This document shows, in pieces, positions 10,498 to 21,999 of a DNA stretch of 64,000 nt (positions within the stretch are counted from its first letter, which is position 1; the number at the start of each line of letters is the position of its first letter). The position numbers and the translations under genes are program-made. The stretch comes from Populus alba. Lineage: Eukaryota; Streptophyta; Magnoliopsida; Malpighiales; Salicaceae. Below the pieces are notes generated by a model, which saw only the letters and a list, made by a program, of their open reading frames with translations, was not told the DNA's origin and did not search any database. The stretch is taken from positions 8,151,875 through 8,215,874 of the forward strand of contig NC_133300.1 of assembly GCF_005239225.2 (NCBI RefSeq), written 5' to 3'.

Positions 10498-11944
10498 GTA
10501 AATGCGGTGACTTTGTCCACTTTGTTGTTAGCTTGTGCACATAAGGGGGCTCTGCGTGTGGGAATGTGTTTGCATGATCAGGTACTTCGTTTTCTTTTCA
10601 TACTATAATGGTTTGTTCCACGTATTAGGTCATTTCTGTGAGATTAACGTTAGCCAAGTTGGGGTAAATGTTTGGTGATGTCTGCGTTGTTGCGTTGATT
10701 TATAGTTATCACATCTGCTTGTGATATGTCATTTATTTATCTTTTGTAACAAGTTATTAAGATGGGTTTTGTGAGTAATGTGATTGTGGGTACCTCAATT
10801 ATAGATATGTAATGCAGATGTGGGCAAGCTGAAATGTCGAGAAATGCATTTGATAGCATGAAGGAAAAGAATGTAGGTCATGGACGATTTCTGGTTATGG
10901 AATGCATGGCTTTGCAAGAGAAGCTTTGGATGTTTTCTATCAGATGATACGGGCTGGGGTCAAACCAGATTATATAACTTTTATTTCACGTTGGATGTTT
11001 TCAGTTATGGTGATTTTTTAGATGAGAGCTGGCGTTGGTTTAATGCCATGAGTTTTGAATATAATTTAGAACCATGGGTCAAGCACTATGGTTGCATGGT
11101 TGATCTTCTTGGGCGTGCTGGTTATCTTATTGAGGCATACAACTTGATAAAAAGTATGCAAGTTAGGCGTGATTTTGTACCAGGGGGTTCTCTTCTTGCA
11201 GGTTGTAGAATTCACATGAATATAATTTAGAACCAGGGGTCAAGCACTATGGTTGCATGGTTGATCTTCTTGGGCGTGCTGGTTATATCATTGAGGCATC
11301 CAACTTGATAAAGAGTATGCAAGTGAGGCGTGATTGTATACCATGGGGTTCTCTTCTTGCAGCTTGTAGAATTCACAAGAATGTGGAGCTTGCAGAGATT
11401 TCTGCGAGGGGATTGTTTAAACTAGATCCAAGTAATTGTGGGTTGTATGTCTTACTTGCTAGCATATATGCAGATGCTGGAAGATGGAAAGATGTTGAGA
11501 GGGGATGAGAATACTTATAAAAGATCAGGGACCGGTTAAACCGCCAGGATTTTGTTTGGGTGAACTCAAAGGTAGGGTACATGTATTCTTGGTTGGAGAT
11601 TGCACCCTCAACATGGGAAGATCTACAAGCATTTGGGGGAACTCTCTGTGAAGCTGCAAGAAACTATGTTCCTAATATGGCATCGGTTCTTCATGATGTT
11701 GATGAAGAGGAGAAGGAAACGGTTGTGCAAGTTCACAGTGAGAAATTGGCTGTTGCTTTCGGAGTCATGAACTCAGTTCCTGGTTCAACTATTCATGTTA
11801 TCAGGAATCTTTGGGTTTGTGGTGACTGCCATTCTGTTATTAAGTTGATTTCCAAAAACTGTTAGTAGAGAAATTGTAGTGAGAGATGCAAAGAGATTTC
11901 ATCACTTCAAGGACGGTTTGTGTTCATGTGGAGATTATTGGTAA
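10498..11944 (+). pseudogene. DYW-type PPR protein pseudogene, 3' part
   Basis: It starts with the right copy of the target duplication. It continues the PPR frame as 'VNAVTLSTLLLACAHKGALR'. About 190 bp of non-coding sequence (about 10580-10762), possibly an intron or insertion, precedes 'GFVSNVIVGTSIID'. A TAA at 10810-10812 stands where the family has Tyr. Later pieces read '[14 protein letters not shown]', '[12 protein letters not shown]', 'DVDEEEKETVVQVHSEKLA', '[12 protein letters not shown]' and finally 'CSCGDYW' with a stop at 11942-11944, i.e. complete E and DYW regions. A 161-bp tandem duplication (11057-11378) and other frameshifts add to the damage. DYW-class proteins act in organelle C-to-U RNA editing; this locus cannot make one. 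Confidence 0.88.
11057..11378 (+). repeat. 161-bp tandem duplication inside the PPR pseudogene
   Basis: Unit 1 starts at 11057 and unit 2 at 11218, both with 'GAATATAATTTAGAACCA'. Both encode the '[14 protein letters not shown]' region and end near 'TAGAATTCACA'. 161 is not a multiple of three, so the duplication itself causes a frameshift. Confidence 0.92.
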
Positions 11945-12521
11945 CAAATCTATACACGAGAAGAACAAGGCTATGGCACTGATGAAAGAGAATGCTCCAA
12001 CAATGAATTCTTTGACGATTCAACTCTACAAGTTGGAACTGCTATCACCTCTAATTGCTCAATCAAAAAGGCAGCCAAGTAGGTAGCTGATAGTTTATCT
12101 CCTAACTAACAGATTGAGAGAACTTCCAAGGAAAAAAAAATAGTTCTAGGTTGGTGAGGCCAAGTGCATATTTTGACGCCGTTGATGTTGAAATTACTGA
12201 AAGGACGTTTTATTTATATGGAGACAGACATGCAGACTAGACCCTTCAGGCAGGGAATCATGAGACAAGGAAGCAGGCTGTTTTAGCACACGGGCTACCC
12301 TTTTAACAAGAACATATCATGAATTACAAGGAGCACGACAAGTAATCGGGAAGAGTTTGCTCCTGTAACCTGTCCAGGATGTGTATTTATAGCTTTGATG
12401 TTCAGAAAGGGAGTCGCATGAACTACATGATAAGATACTTCCTTAACCAGAAAATGAGCCATTGTCAAATCATGTACAACCTCCTACAAAAAGCTTACCT
12501 GAAAGTAGTCCTTTAGTCCTC

Positions 12522-13318
12522 TTATCTGAAATGAGTTGCGCTCCCCCTCCAACTTTTAAACAGTTGGTGCAGCTCTGGAGGTACCTGTTCTGAACCTTCA
12601 AAATGTTCCAGCTCTAGCCTGAGCTTATCAATCACCAGTCTCTTTTCGATGTTTCTCCTTGCTAGCTCAGCCTGCTGCCGCAGATTTTCCTCCTTAAGGT
12701 TTGTGATCTGAAACTTGAGTTCATACCATATATTCTCCCACTCATAACTTCCACCCTCTGAGAAGGCTCTTGCTATGGCCTTCGCTATCCCATTATCATT
12801 CATATAAGTTCTGTTATCTTCTACTTGGCAAAAATCTGTGGCTTTCTTATCCATTTGATTTTCTCCAATTTCAGTTTTTGTTTTTAATTTCATCTTGCAT
12901 TCTTCAGTGGACATCATTTCATCCACTATCTTGTTCAGGCGTTCTGTGTCAGAGTTAGTGTTGTCAAAATGGATCTCAGGATCTTCAACAACATATTCAG
13001 GATCGGAATCTGAAACCTCCAAGCTAGAACTATTAGAGCTTTCTTTTACTGTATCCTTGTTACTGTCGGTTGTAGAATATGAAGGTGTAGGCCCTGAATC
13101 GTTCACATGATGGAATTTAGACCTCAACCCTTTCATATTTCTTCAGCCAAACAGCGATAAGATCTGTTGAACCCTTCTAGCATTCCAACAAGCTCCGGCC
13201 GCCTTTTGTAATGACAAGGAATGTTAAAGAATACTTTATTTGCTGTTCTGATACCAGCGGTTCGAGTTACTCCAAACCACATGGCCAGGGAATGTTGAGG
13301 AGTATGTGAGCTCGTCAA
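12522..13318 (-). pseudogene. NAB/KIP1-like (NETWORKED-type) gene fragment
   Basis: On the minus strand, 13318-13133 contains 'YKRRPELVGMLEGFNRSYR' and 'CLAEE', matching the C-terminal half of the plant NAB (actin-binding, KIP1-like) domain. The N-terminal half with its conserved Trp cluster is absent. The frame stops at 13133. Four bases of overlap away, another frame (13136 to 12522, 204 codons) continues with 'LRSKFHHVNDSGP', an acidic Ser-rich stretch, and a Lys/Glu/Leu-rich coiled-coil-like C-terminus ('ITNLKEENLRQQAELARRN'). The join between frames looks like an indel inside the codons after NAB. Family members bind kinases or actin at membranes. It may be a truncated pseudogene or a misread short gene. 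Confidence 0.5.
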
Positions 13319-13329
13319 TTTAGGGAGTA

Positions 13330-13780
13330 CAAAAAAATGGCAGAAGCCACAGTTGTACTAAGCTTTCCAGTTTCCTCGGTTATGGTCTATAATTTCTGAG
13401 CTAGTGTGTGCTTTCTTTTTTACTAGCCAACTTCTAATTCAAGCTCAAAGGTTTTGAACTTTATCTGTCTTCCCTTCACTAATAGTTCTTTGAAGTCTAG
13501 TTTACAGTTGTAAATTTCTATCGATATACGGAACTAGTGAATGAATCCAAAGGTTTCATAGCTGCTGAAATTTAAGATGAAATATATTTTAACAATATTT
13601 ATCGATGAAATTTGTGATGGGAGATTCCTCTTACTAATTTTTGACGGAAAATAGAGTGTTTGTTTCTATGGTAGAAAGTGTGGTATGTTGTGATCATAAT
13701 TAATGACTGTTTGGAAAACATTAAAACACTAGTTGAAAAATATGGGACCCATATAATAATTGTGGTTTAACCGAGGTTCA
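13330..13780. other. Intergenic, no feature seen
   Basis: AT-rich spacer between the NAB-like fragment and a transposon-like repeat. No reading frame, tRNA or repeat was recognised. Confidence 0.4.
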
Positions 13781-13785
13781 TTAAA

Positions 13786-14630
13786 GTGTGTTTGGTATTG
13801 TGGTAGCTGTTGTGGTTGTGGTTTGAAAAAAGTTGTTTTATAAAAAGTACTTTTAGTTGAGGTTGGTTTGAAAAAATAAGTATTTTGTTAAAACTGTGGT
13901 TGAAATTGAGGTTAAAGAAAAAGTAGTTTAATGTGTTTGGTTAAAAAAATGTTTTTTAAATTGAAGTTATAAAATAATTAAAATATATATATATTAAAAT
14001 AAAAATAAAAACTGATTTTTTTTTAACCAGGCCGGGCCTAGCAATAACATAATTGGAATTGCGATCAAATTTCACAAATGTTACGTCATCATGCGATATC
14101 CTTCTAATTTATGTAGTGTTATTAAATAATATTAAGTACTAGTTTTTGGAGTAAAACACAATTTTTTTACAAAAAAAATCAACAATTTCATTACATACAA
14201 AATTCATTCGACAATAACTACAGTTATCATGATTTATCCTGCGTGCAATAAAATTAAGTAAAATATTATCAAGAATAAAATTGAGATTATAGTATGAACA
14301 AATTTAATTTACCTTAAACTAATTTTTAAAAAAACAAAAAAAAATATTGTTCACGTTCATGTGAACAATACGAGTGCAATTAATTAACTGTATTAGTTTT
14401 TTTTAAAAAAAAAAACTGTTCATGTGAACAGTGCACAGTGGAGCCATGCTCCACTGTTGAGATTATTATCTCATCACGAGAAGCAGCATTTTGCTGCTTC
14501 TCCGAAACTGTGGTGCAACCGAGTAAATTGATGGATCCCACCAATAAAAATCACTTTTTTTTTTGTTACCAAACACTGAAATATGTGGTTGCGGGTGAAC
14601 CTCACCCGCAACCACAAAACCAAACACCCA
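13786..14630 (+). mobile_element. Palindrome-rich non-autonomous DNA transposon, copy 1
   Basis: The left end is 'GTGTGTTTGGTATTGTGG'; the right end carries 'CAAACACCC', giving short imperfect terminal inverted repeats. No transposase frame is present. The last 220 bp holds four hairpins: 14415-14432, 14436-14456 (arms CAGTGGAGC/GCTCCACTG), 14478-14502 (11-bp perfect arms around GAAGCAGCA) and 14585-14615 (14-bp perfect arms GTGGTTGCGGGTGA). Related copies are at 38895-40020 (opposite strand) and 45851-46612, with partial copies at 14815-15260 and 40345-40775. Superfamily not resolved. Confidence 0.75.
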
Positions 14631-14814
14631 CTAAAAACATGTTATATCTACTTTTCATGTTCTCCCGCACCTGTTTTTTATTGTCCCCTTGTTTACATCA
14701 GCAGTTCACATTTGTTTCCCATCGACCTTTCCCTTCTTGGAACTTTTTTTTTTTATCACCCATGCTGACAATGTTTAATGCCCATTGAACTTGTCATTTT
14801 TTTTTTTGTATTTT

Positions 14815-15260
14815 TATATATATTTGATTGAAACTATGGTTAAAATTGAAGTTGAATAAAAAGTAATTTAATGTATTTGATTAAGAATGTTTTTCAAATT
14901 GATGTTATAAAATAACTAATATATATATTGATGGTTTTTAATTTAAATATTATAAATTTAACTATTGCTATTACATCATAAAATAAATAATATTTTATAT
15001 AAAATATTTTGTATTATTTCATTAAACTATCTGCAATTCCATTACATACGAAATTCATATGATAAGGACTACAGTTTTTATAGTTTCCTAAGCGTGCAAT
15101 AATATCAAGTAAAATATTATCAGGAACAAAATTGGAATTGCGATCAAATTATGTAAATGCTATGTTATCATACGATCTCTTTTTAATTTATGCAGTGCCA
15201 TTAAATAATATTAAATACTAGTTTTTTTTAAAATAAAATACAATTAAAAAAATTAATTTT
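14815..15260 (+). mobile_element. Partial copy of the palindrome-rich element
   Basis: Matches the interior of copy 1 ('GTTGAATAAAAAGTAATTTA', 'TTATCATACGATCTCTTT', 'AAATAATATTAAATACTAG') but lacks both ends and the hairpin region. Confidence 0.55.
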
Positions 15261-15726
15261 TTTTTATTAAATCGAATCCAATTCAATATATTTAGGTTTG
15301 GATCGGATCCATTCGGCCATATACAGTAAAGATGTAGGAAGAAGAAGAAGAAGCAGCAGCTTGCTTTCAATTACCATGTATTTTAAACATGGTACTGAAT
15401 TCCACAAATAATAAATTATATTTAGTAATTAACCAAGTTTATTTTTATATTCTACTTTAGAAAACAAAAACAATCACGTAAACAAACACTCTGACGAAGC
15501 CTCGATGATTTCCACTGAGTAGATGTGTTCTCGGACCAGAACCTGTCTTGGATTCCCGAAAAGGACGTTAAGAATCTTGAAAGGTATATAAATTTATTCT
15601 GACCTGTGAAACGCCTCTTCTTCGCCGTCGATATGAATCCATCTTCCTTGAATGAGGTGTACAACTTTCCTTATTTAATTTATATCTTAAGCAAGTGGCT
15701 CCGCGTCATGGAGGAGATTCTTTTCA

Positions 15727-15775
15727 TGTGGCCCCGAATCGTTCACCTTATGGAATTTAGACCTCATCCTGTCGT
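15727..15775 (-). pseudogene. Short second fragment of the NAB-like gene
   Basis: About 40 bp match 13087-13130. The minus strand reads 'RSKFHKVNDSGP' here against 'RSKFHHVNDSGP' there. No further homology is seen on either side. It is a small relic of a gene duplication or a transposed fragment. Confidence 0.45.
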
Positions 15776-15799
15776 AATCATTGTCAATAATTAATGGGG

Positions 15800-17150
15800 T
15801 CCTAATTCATCTTTACTTTTATATTTTATGTTGACTTGCATCATATTCTTTTAAGTTGCGTTTTGTTTTTTTTTTTTTATAATAATAAAAAACATGACAT
15901 AAAGGATAAAAACTAGTTTAGTTCAGTAGACGGAAACGGACATAAAATAGATTTAGACTAGTTATGTCACCTTGCTATGCTCTCTTTGCGGGTCAAATAA
16001 TAAAAAAAAAAAATTAAATAATTTCTATACAAAATAAAAAAAAAATTAATGTTTTATCCTGATTATAAAAGAGTCTAAAGATATTGAATCTGATAATAAA
16101 ATAATCAAATTGAATACTAAGTCATGGGGTAAGCAAGGCCCATAACTATTAGGTCTTGGTGAAAGGACCTAACAAGTAATTGAGTTTTGCACCATCAAGA
16201 CCCAACATCAACATGGTCCTGCACACGGCAGGACCTTTAGGGATTTTAGGTCCTATACTCGGTAGAATCCAACACCCAACTTTCATGGGTTCTACACCTA
16301 ACCCTGGGCCCATCGCTGGTTTGTCACTCAGACTAATAGTTTTTAATCTCTTCAAATAAAAATTGATATTGTTTTAATTAAATCTATGATTGTTAGTCAA
16401 ATTAGTTTAAAACTAATGTGATTTATCCCACATGATGCGTGTGGATTTTTTTGTCAAATAATTTTTAATGTGATGCAAATAATTTCTCTATTCATTTAAT
16501 TTGGAGTTTTCAAATATTTTAAATCAATGTAATTTATTCCACTTGAGGCATGTAGATTTCTTTTCACATAAATTCTTAATCTCTTGTGCATTATTTGTAA
16601 CACCCCAAACTTTCAAGGTAAAATTTATACAATTGTCAAGTTGAAAATGAGAAAAAAAATCCCAAGAAGTTTGTTTTTCCTTCCATTTTCATATTTACTT
16701 AAGTAATTACACAGAGAGAATACCCAAACATCAAACTAAGGGTTACATTGTTGAGATTAACTTGCAAATTAATTTGCATAATATAAATAAATTAAGTATG
16801 ATGATCTAATATATTTTTCATTACATTAACAATTTGTTTTTAATTCATCTATAATGTTATTTTATTTTCTTAATTATGATGTCTATTTTTTTTACTTTTT
16901 GGTTTTTTAACTTGTCATGTCATTTTATTTTGTATTTAAACCATCTAGAAAATATGATAAAAAGAAGGGTATAGGGTGGGAGAAAAAACTCATATGAAAA
17001 AAAAAAAAAAGGATCCCTTTCCAGATTTTTATTAGATCACCTGAATTTTGAGTTGACCCGGCAAGTCCACTGGTTTACTCTAGGTCAATTGCGGGTTTAG
17101 ATTTTGAATGAAAGAGACCTAGCCAATGCTATTTGGCTTGGCCTCCTAAC
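15800..17150. other. Intergenic; scattered repeat relics
   Basis: AT-rich DNA. A GC-richer stretch at about 16120-16330 encodes nothing recognisable. 'TGTAACACCCC' at about 16598 resembles the start of some plant gypsy LTRs, but no partner LTR was found. Confidence 0.35.
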
Positions 17151-17155
17151 AGAAC

Positions 17156-17377
17156 CCAGAGCGTTGGGTGCTCCTTTGAGCATTGATTGCCATGTTTGAC
17201 ATGACATGAAACTTGATTTTACAATGTCAATATAATTAAATAAATTTTGAAAAAGTATATCAAGACCTAAAGCATTAAGTGTTGCTCTAGGCATTGATTG
17301 TCATGTTTGATATGACAAGAAACTCAATTTTACAATGCCAATCTAATCAAATAAATTTTGGGAAAGTATATATTAAT
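17156..17377. repeat. 111-bp tandem duplication
   Basis: 'GCATTGATTG' starts at 17180 and 17291. The units share 'CATGTTTGA', 'ATGACA', 'TTTTACAATG' and 'AAATAAATTTTG' in order. Moderately diverged; non-coding. Confidence 0.75.
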
Positions 17378-17399
17378 AGTTTGATACTTTGATTTTTAA

Positions 17400-18030
17400 A
17401 AAAAAATATGTGACATCATACAATATCTTCAACTGATCACAAATTAAACTTACAAACTCCCAATCAAATTCAGTCAAAAACCTACTATAATGTGTTTCTC
17501 ATTGTTTAAATCAATAAAATACATCTTTATATATCAAATAAGTCTTCCACGTCAAATATGTTAAATTCCACCTTAGTGGACAATCAAGAACCAACATTTT
17601 AGTTATAGTAATATGAACATGTCAAGTATTTTCCTCTAACTATTATTCTCTTTTAGGTGAAGCTGTCCAATAATATATACTTTATCTGAATTTTTTAATC
17701 CTGCTTTTAATTATTCTTATCCTGTCTTTTATTATCAAATTCAAAATATGAGCACAACACCTCATATAATTAAAATCCTCATTCAATATCAATGAACCAA
17801 ATTGTAATTTATTTTTCAAATTAGATATTAATGCATTATTAATTAAGTAATTTTCCAATATAATAGTTAACAAGTTATCTTCAACATTCTAATCTATTAA
17901 GAACTCAAGAAAAAAACCTTAGCCAACCTTGGTTTTTTGAGCCTTTTCCAGTTGTAAATAACCGAAAAGAACTGCCCCCCCTTTTTTTTTTTAAAAAAAA
18001 AAAAAAAAAAACCCACAGGGTGAGGGTTGT
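17400..18030. other. Upstream region of phosphate carrier gene
   Basis: AT-rich sequence ending in a T/A homopolymer block (about 17981-18010). No TATA box could be chosen among many candidates. Confidence 0.35.
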
Positions 18031-18218
18031 TGAGAAATATCCAATAAAACAGGAATCGATCGATCCCCGCAACATTTCTTACAGCGCATTTGGTTGGCAA
18101 AGAGAGGCAGGCAGGGAGGCAGAGAACCCCCAAAAATCATCTCTCTGCGCTTCTCTTCTTCGTTTCTCTCTGTCTATCGCAGCAGGAAAAAAAAAAGGTT
18201 CCTCATTTCTCTCCAAAA
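18030..18218 (+). promoter_or_regulatory. Probable 5' UTR of the phosphate carrier
   Basis: A CT-rich leader ('TCTCTGCGCTTCTCTTCTTC') directly precedes the chosen ATG, typical of plant 5' UTRs. Boundaries are approximate. Confidence 0.45.
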
Positions 18219-21200
18219 ATGGATTCTCTCAGACAACAGTCACTAATCCCTAGCTTTCTCTACTCCTCTTCTTCCTCCGCTAAAACTTTCTCCCTCTCTA
18301 ACCTCCACTCCGAACGACCATCACTTTCTCCGCCGCCGTCATCAACGGTCACTATGGGAAGCAAGAGCAGTGGCGGATTTGTGATCCCGGCACCGAGTGA
18401 GTCTGGGAAGAAGATCGAGATGTACTCGCCTGCTTTCTATGCTGCTTGCACTGCTGGTGGTATTCTTAGCTGTGGACTTACTCATATGACTGTTACTCCT
18501 CTTGACCTTGTCAAGTGCAATATGCAGGTACTTTTTTTACTCTTTTCTGTCGTTTGTAGTTTAGATCTGTGTTGTTGATTTTGATCACCTTTACTGTTGT
18601 TGGATCTTGTTTGCTTTTATAGATTTTTGTGGTTTTTAGGGTTTCTGATAAGTCAAATCTGTTTAACATTTCCAGATATGTTGTTTAATTGTTTTTTTTT
18701 TTTTTTGTGTGTGTAAAATTATCTGTTTTTTGGTGACTGAAGTGTATATAGAGTGACTGTTTTATTCTATTTTTCATCTTGAGCATTTGACTTATTTTGT
18801 GATTCATAGAGAGAAATGTTGAGCGCTTTTTAGTGTTAGTTGCTTTCTGTTGATATTTTTATTTTTCAACTGCGTCGTTTTTGTTTCTATGGATCTTTTA
18901 TGCTTGTCTTAGAAAACTTTCGAAATGTGTCTTAGCGTTTTTCAGTTTTCTGATTCATAACACTCTGGAGAGTCATTGATACATATTTTGAGCAAATGTG
19001 ATATTTTTATTGGTTAACTGGTTAAGAACTGGGGTTCGATGTTCTTGTTGTTGTGCACTATCTATCAACTGTATTGTGGTATGAAGAATGTCTTTGAAGG
19101 GGTTCTTTTGCTGTTGTTATTGTGTTCTATCTGTTGTAAACTGTTACATGTTCTCAAATCTAATTTATAATCTATTATTTAGTGTTCTAAGTTAACAGGA
19201 TTTGGAAGCAATGTGAATTTGGGGTTTTATCTTCGCTAGTAGTTGATGTGCATTTTCTTTTCATTGTAATTTTGTGGCACCATCAAGCATAGGATAAATT
19301 GGTTGGCAATGTTATGTTAAAATATTGAGGATATGAACTAATATCTATGCGATTGATTTTTCAGATCGACCCTGCCAAGTACAAGAGCACCTCATCCGGT
19401 TTTGGAGTTCTGCTCAGGGAGCAAGGAGTGAGAGGCTTCTTCAGGGGTTGGGTGCCCACCCTTCTTGGTTACAGTGCTCAGGGGGCCTGCAAATTTGGTT
19501 TTTATGAGTTTTTCAAGAAGTACTACTCTGATCTTGCCGGGCCTGAGTTTGCAGCCAAGTACAAGACCTTGATTTACCTTGCTGGTTCTGCTTCTGCTGA
19601 GGTGATTGCTGACATTGCTCTTTGCCCCTTTGAGGCAGTGAAGGTTCGTGTTCAAACTCAGCCTGGGTTTGCTAGAGGTTTATCAGATGGACTTCCAAAG
19701 TTTGTCAAAGCTGAAGGCGCTCTTGGGTATGCTTTATAATGTCAAGATTATTTTTTTGTTGATTTTTAATTTTCTGTAAAGCTGTATATGGAACTAACTT
19801 GTCATTTATTTCAGGTTGTACAAAGGTCTTGTTCCTCTCTGGGGTCGTCAGATTCCATGTAAGTTTAACATCTGCTTTTACTTTTTTATTGTTATTTTAA
19901 GCTCTATTGGGCAAAGAAAGTCAGATTTTATAATTGTGTGCTTTTTACTGTTCAGTACAAATGATTTTTTTCAATTTTTAATACTATTTTAATTTTTTTG
20001 AACTGCTACTATGACCATCTTATTTTTATAAATGTTGGAGTTTACAAGATTATTTATGACAATAGTTTCTTTAGGCTTGTGAAGGACATTGCATTTTAGG
20101 TCATGGCTATATGTTTGAAATGAGCACTTGCTAAGTAATTTTAATGTTTTTATTAGATGGGATGTTTCGATTAAATAACAAAAATATGTTGGTTTTCTAT
20201 TTGTTTTAGTTAATTTTAATGTTCCATTTTTTTTTTTATCATCTCATATCCATCCTAATAGATAAAAAATTACTTGTGTCCTTATTTGTCATTTTGTATT
20301 TCAATGGCATTTCTAACATGGGATTAACCAAATATTTAAGTTTTGTTTTTAAACTTAGCCGCACATAAATAATAACCGTAACCAAACATTCATCAACTTT
20401 TTAATACAGCTTTCATTTTCAGCGCTTGTGTGTACATTAGCAACAACGGCTTAATTTATAAGCACAAGGCCTAGCAGAGCCAAGCTGCTTGTCAGAGAAG
20501 AACTTGTATAATCATCTGAAAGTGTGCATCATGTATTAAGTGTTTAGATTTTGGGAGAACTATGATTTTATTTGTGAGTTATTTGTCTTTTCATGCCACC
20601 ATTTAAGTTCATGGTTCATGGTTTTCCATCTCGCAAACCATGTGTGGTTTCATCTTGTGGTTTATGTGCAACACTAGCACTAAACCTTTGCTGTTTCCGA
20701 GTGTTAGTTTTTTATTGGTTGCTATCTGTGTGACAATCTGACTTATTACTGGTCATATTAGTTGTTCTGGTTGTTGACAATGTTAATTGTTTTCATTGCA
20801 GATACAATGATGAAGTTTGCATCGTTTGAGACCATTGTAGAGATGATCTACAAGTATTCCATCCCCAAACCAAAGGACCAGTGCAGCAAATCTCTGCAAC
20901 TTGGTGTTAGTTTTGCTGGTGGTTATGTTGCTGGTGTGTTCTGTGCTATTGTGTCTCATCCTGCCGATAATCTCGTATCATTCCTGAACAATTCTAAAGG
21001 GGCAACTGTTGGTGATGTGAGTACCTTCTTAAAGTGTATTCCCTGGAAAAAATATATTTTCTGGTCTCCTTTTTAACAGGGTTGCAACTGTTTTTCTGTT
21101 TGGTTCTGCAGGCTGTGAAGAAGCTAGGTTTGTGGGGTCTGTTCACTCGTGGGTTGCCTCTCCGAATTGTCATGATCGGAACTCTTACTGGAGCTCAGTG

Positions 21201-21393
21201 GGGTCTCTATGATGCATTCAAAGTTTTTGTGGGATTGTGAGTATTTCCTATGATTGTCAAGCTTTGTTGTGCCTTGATATGCGTTATCATCGCTGCTAAA
21301 AGGATTTGATGTGATTTTTTCAGGCCTACTACGGGTGGCCCTGCCCCCGCCGCCGCTCCTGCTGTGGCAGCTGCTGAACTTACAAAGGTGTAA
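18219..21393 (+). CDS. PHT3: Mitochondrial phosphate carrier protein
   Basis: Six exons: 18219-18527, 19365-19726, 19815-19858, 20802-21016, 21112-21236, 21324-21393. All introns are GT..AG and all phases agree, giving 374 aa. This inner-membrane carrier imports phosphate with protons (or in exchange for OH-) for ATP synthesis. The three carrier repeats show [21 protein letters not shown] and [11 protein letters not shown], the third being the degenerate form known in phosphate carriers. '[19 protein letters not shown]' is typical of the family. The first ~45 residues are Ser-rich and fit a mitochondrial presequence. The tail is Ala/Pro-rich ([19 protein letters not shown]). An in-frame ATG at 18090 lies in the CT-rich leader; the start at 18219 is preferred because it matches family length (about 375 aa). 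Closest to PHT3;1/MPT3 by memory. Confidence 0.97.
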
Positions 21394-21960
21394 AGTTTCT
21401 ATCAATTGACAGGTTGGTTTGTATCGATCTGATGGAACCTGGGAGAACATATAGGAATAATAAAAATAGAAATGGAGCTGCTTTGGTGATTCCCAATCCA
21501 ACAGGGATAATTCTTTCACATTCAAAGACTCAGTCAATTTTTGTCTTCTCGACATCGGGGGATGGTTTTGTTCTCATCCGTCACAGATAATGAAAACTTT
21601 TGCTAGCTAGATCATATATGGAATTTCAGTTCGATGTTAGGATCACATCATCCCTCGTCAGGGCAACCAAAATAATTGACAGATAGGGGAGGGGGGTTTA
21701 TTTTGTCCTGTCCAAATTTCTGTCGCCATCATCATCATTATTTTTTTGTTAATTTTATTATTACAATTGGTTCGACAATTTTGATGCCATGCAAACATCC
21801 GTGACCAGCGGAATCCCTCGTGGTTTTATATTATTTTGTCATCCACACAGTGCCACACCTGTTTTGTATTTGATTTATGCAGCTTTGAGGGAAATATGGA
21901 GAAATTGCAGCAAGACTGGGCTCTTTTTTTTCCCCTTATGTTTGTTCATTAAGTAATCCT
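21394..21960 (+). other. Probable 3' UTR of the phosphate carrier
   Basis: Relatively unique, less AT-biased sequence follows the stop codon. No further exon is seen. A polyadenylation site cannot be fixed by eye. Confidence 0.4.
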
Positions 21961-21999
21961 GCGTCTTCTAGCGCGAACCCTACCACATTGGCCTACGCC

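Noticed and set aside
18090..18218. In-frame upstream ATG extending the phosphate carrier by 43 codons
   Set aside because: It lies in a CT-rich leader, would make the protein longer than the family, and adds no conserved sequence.
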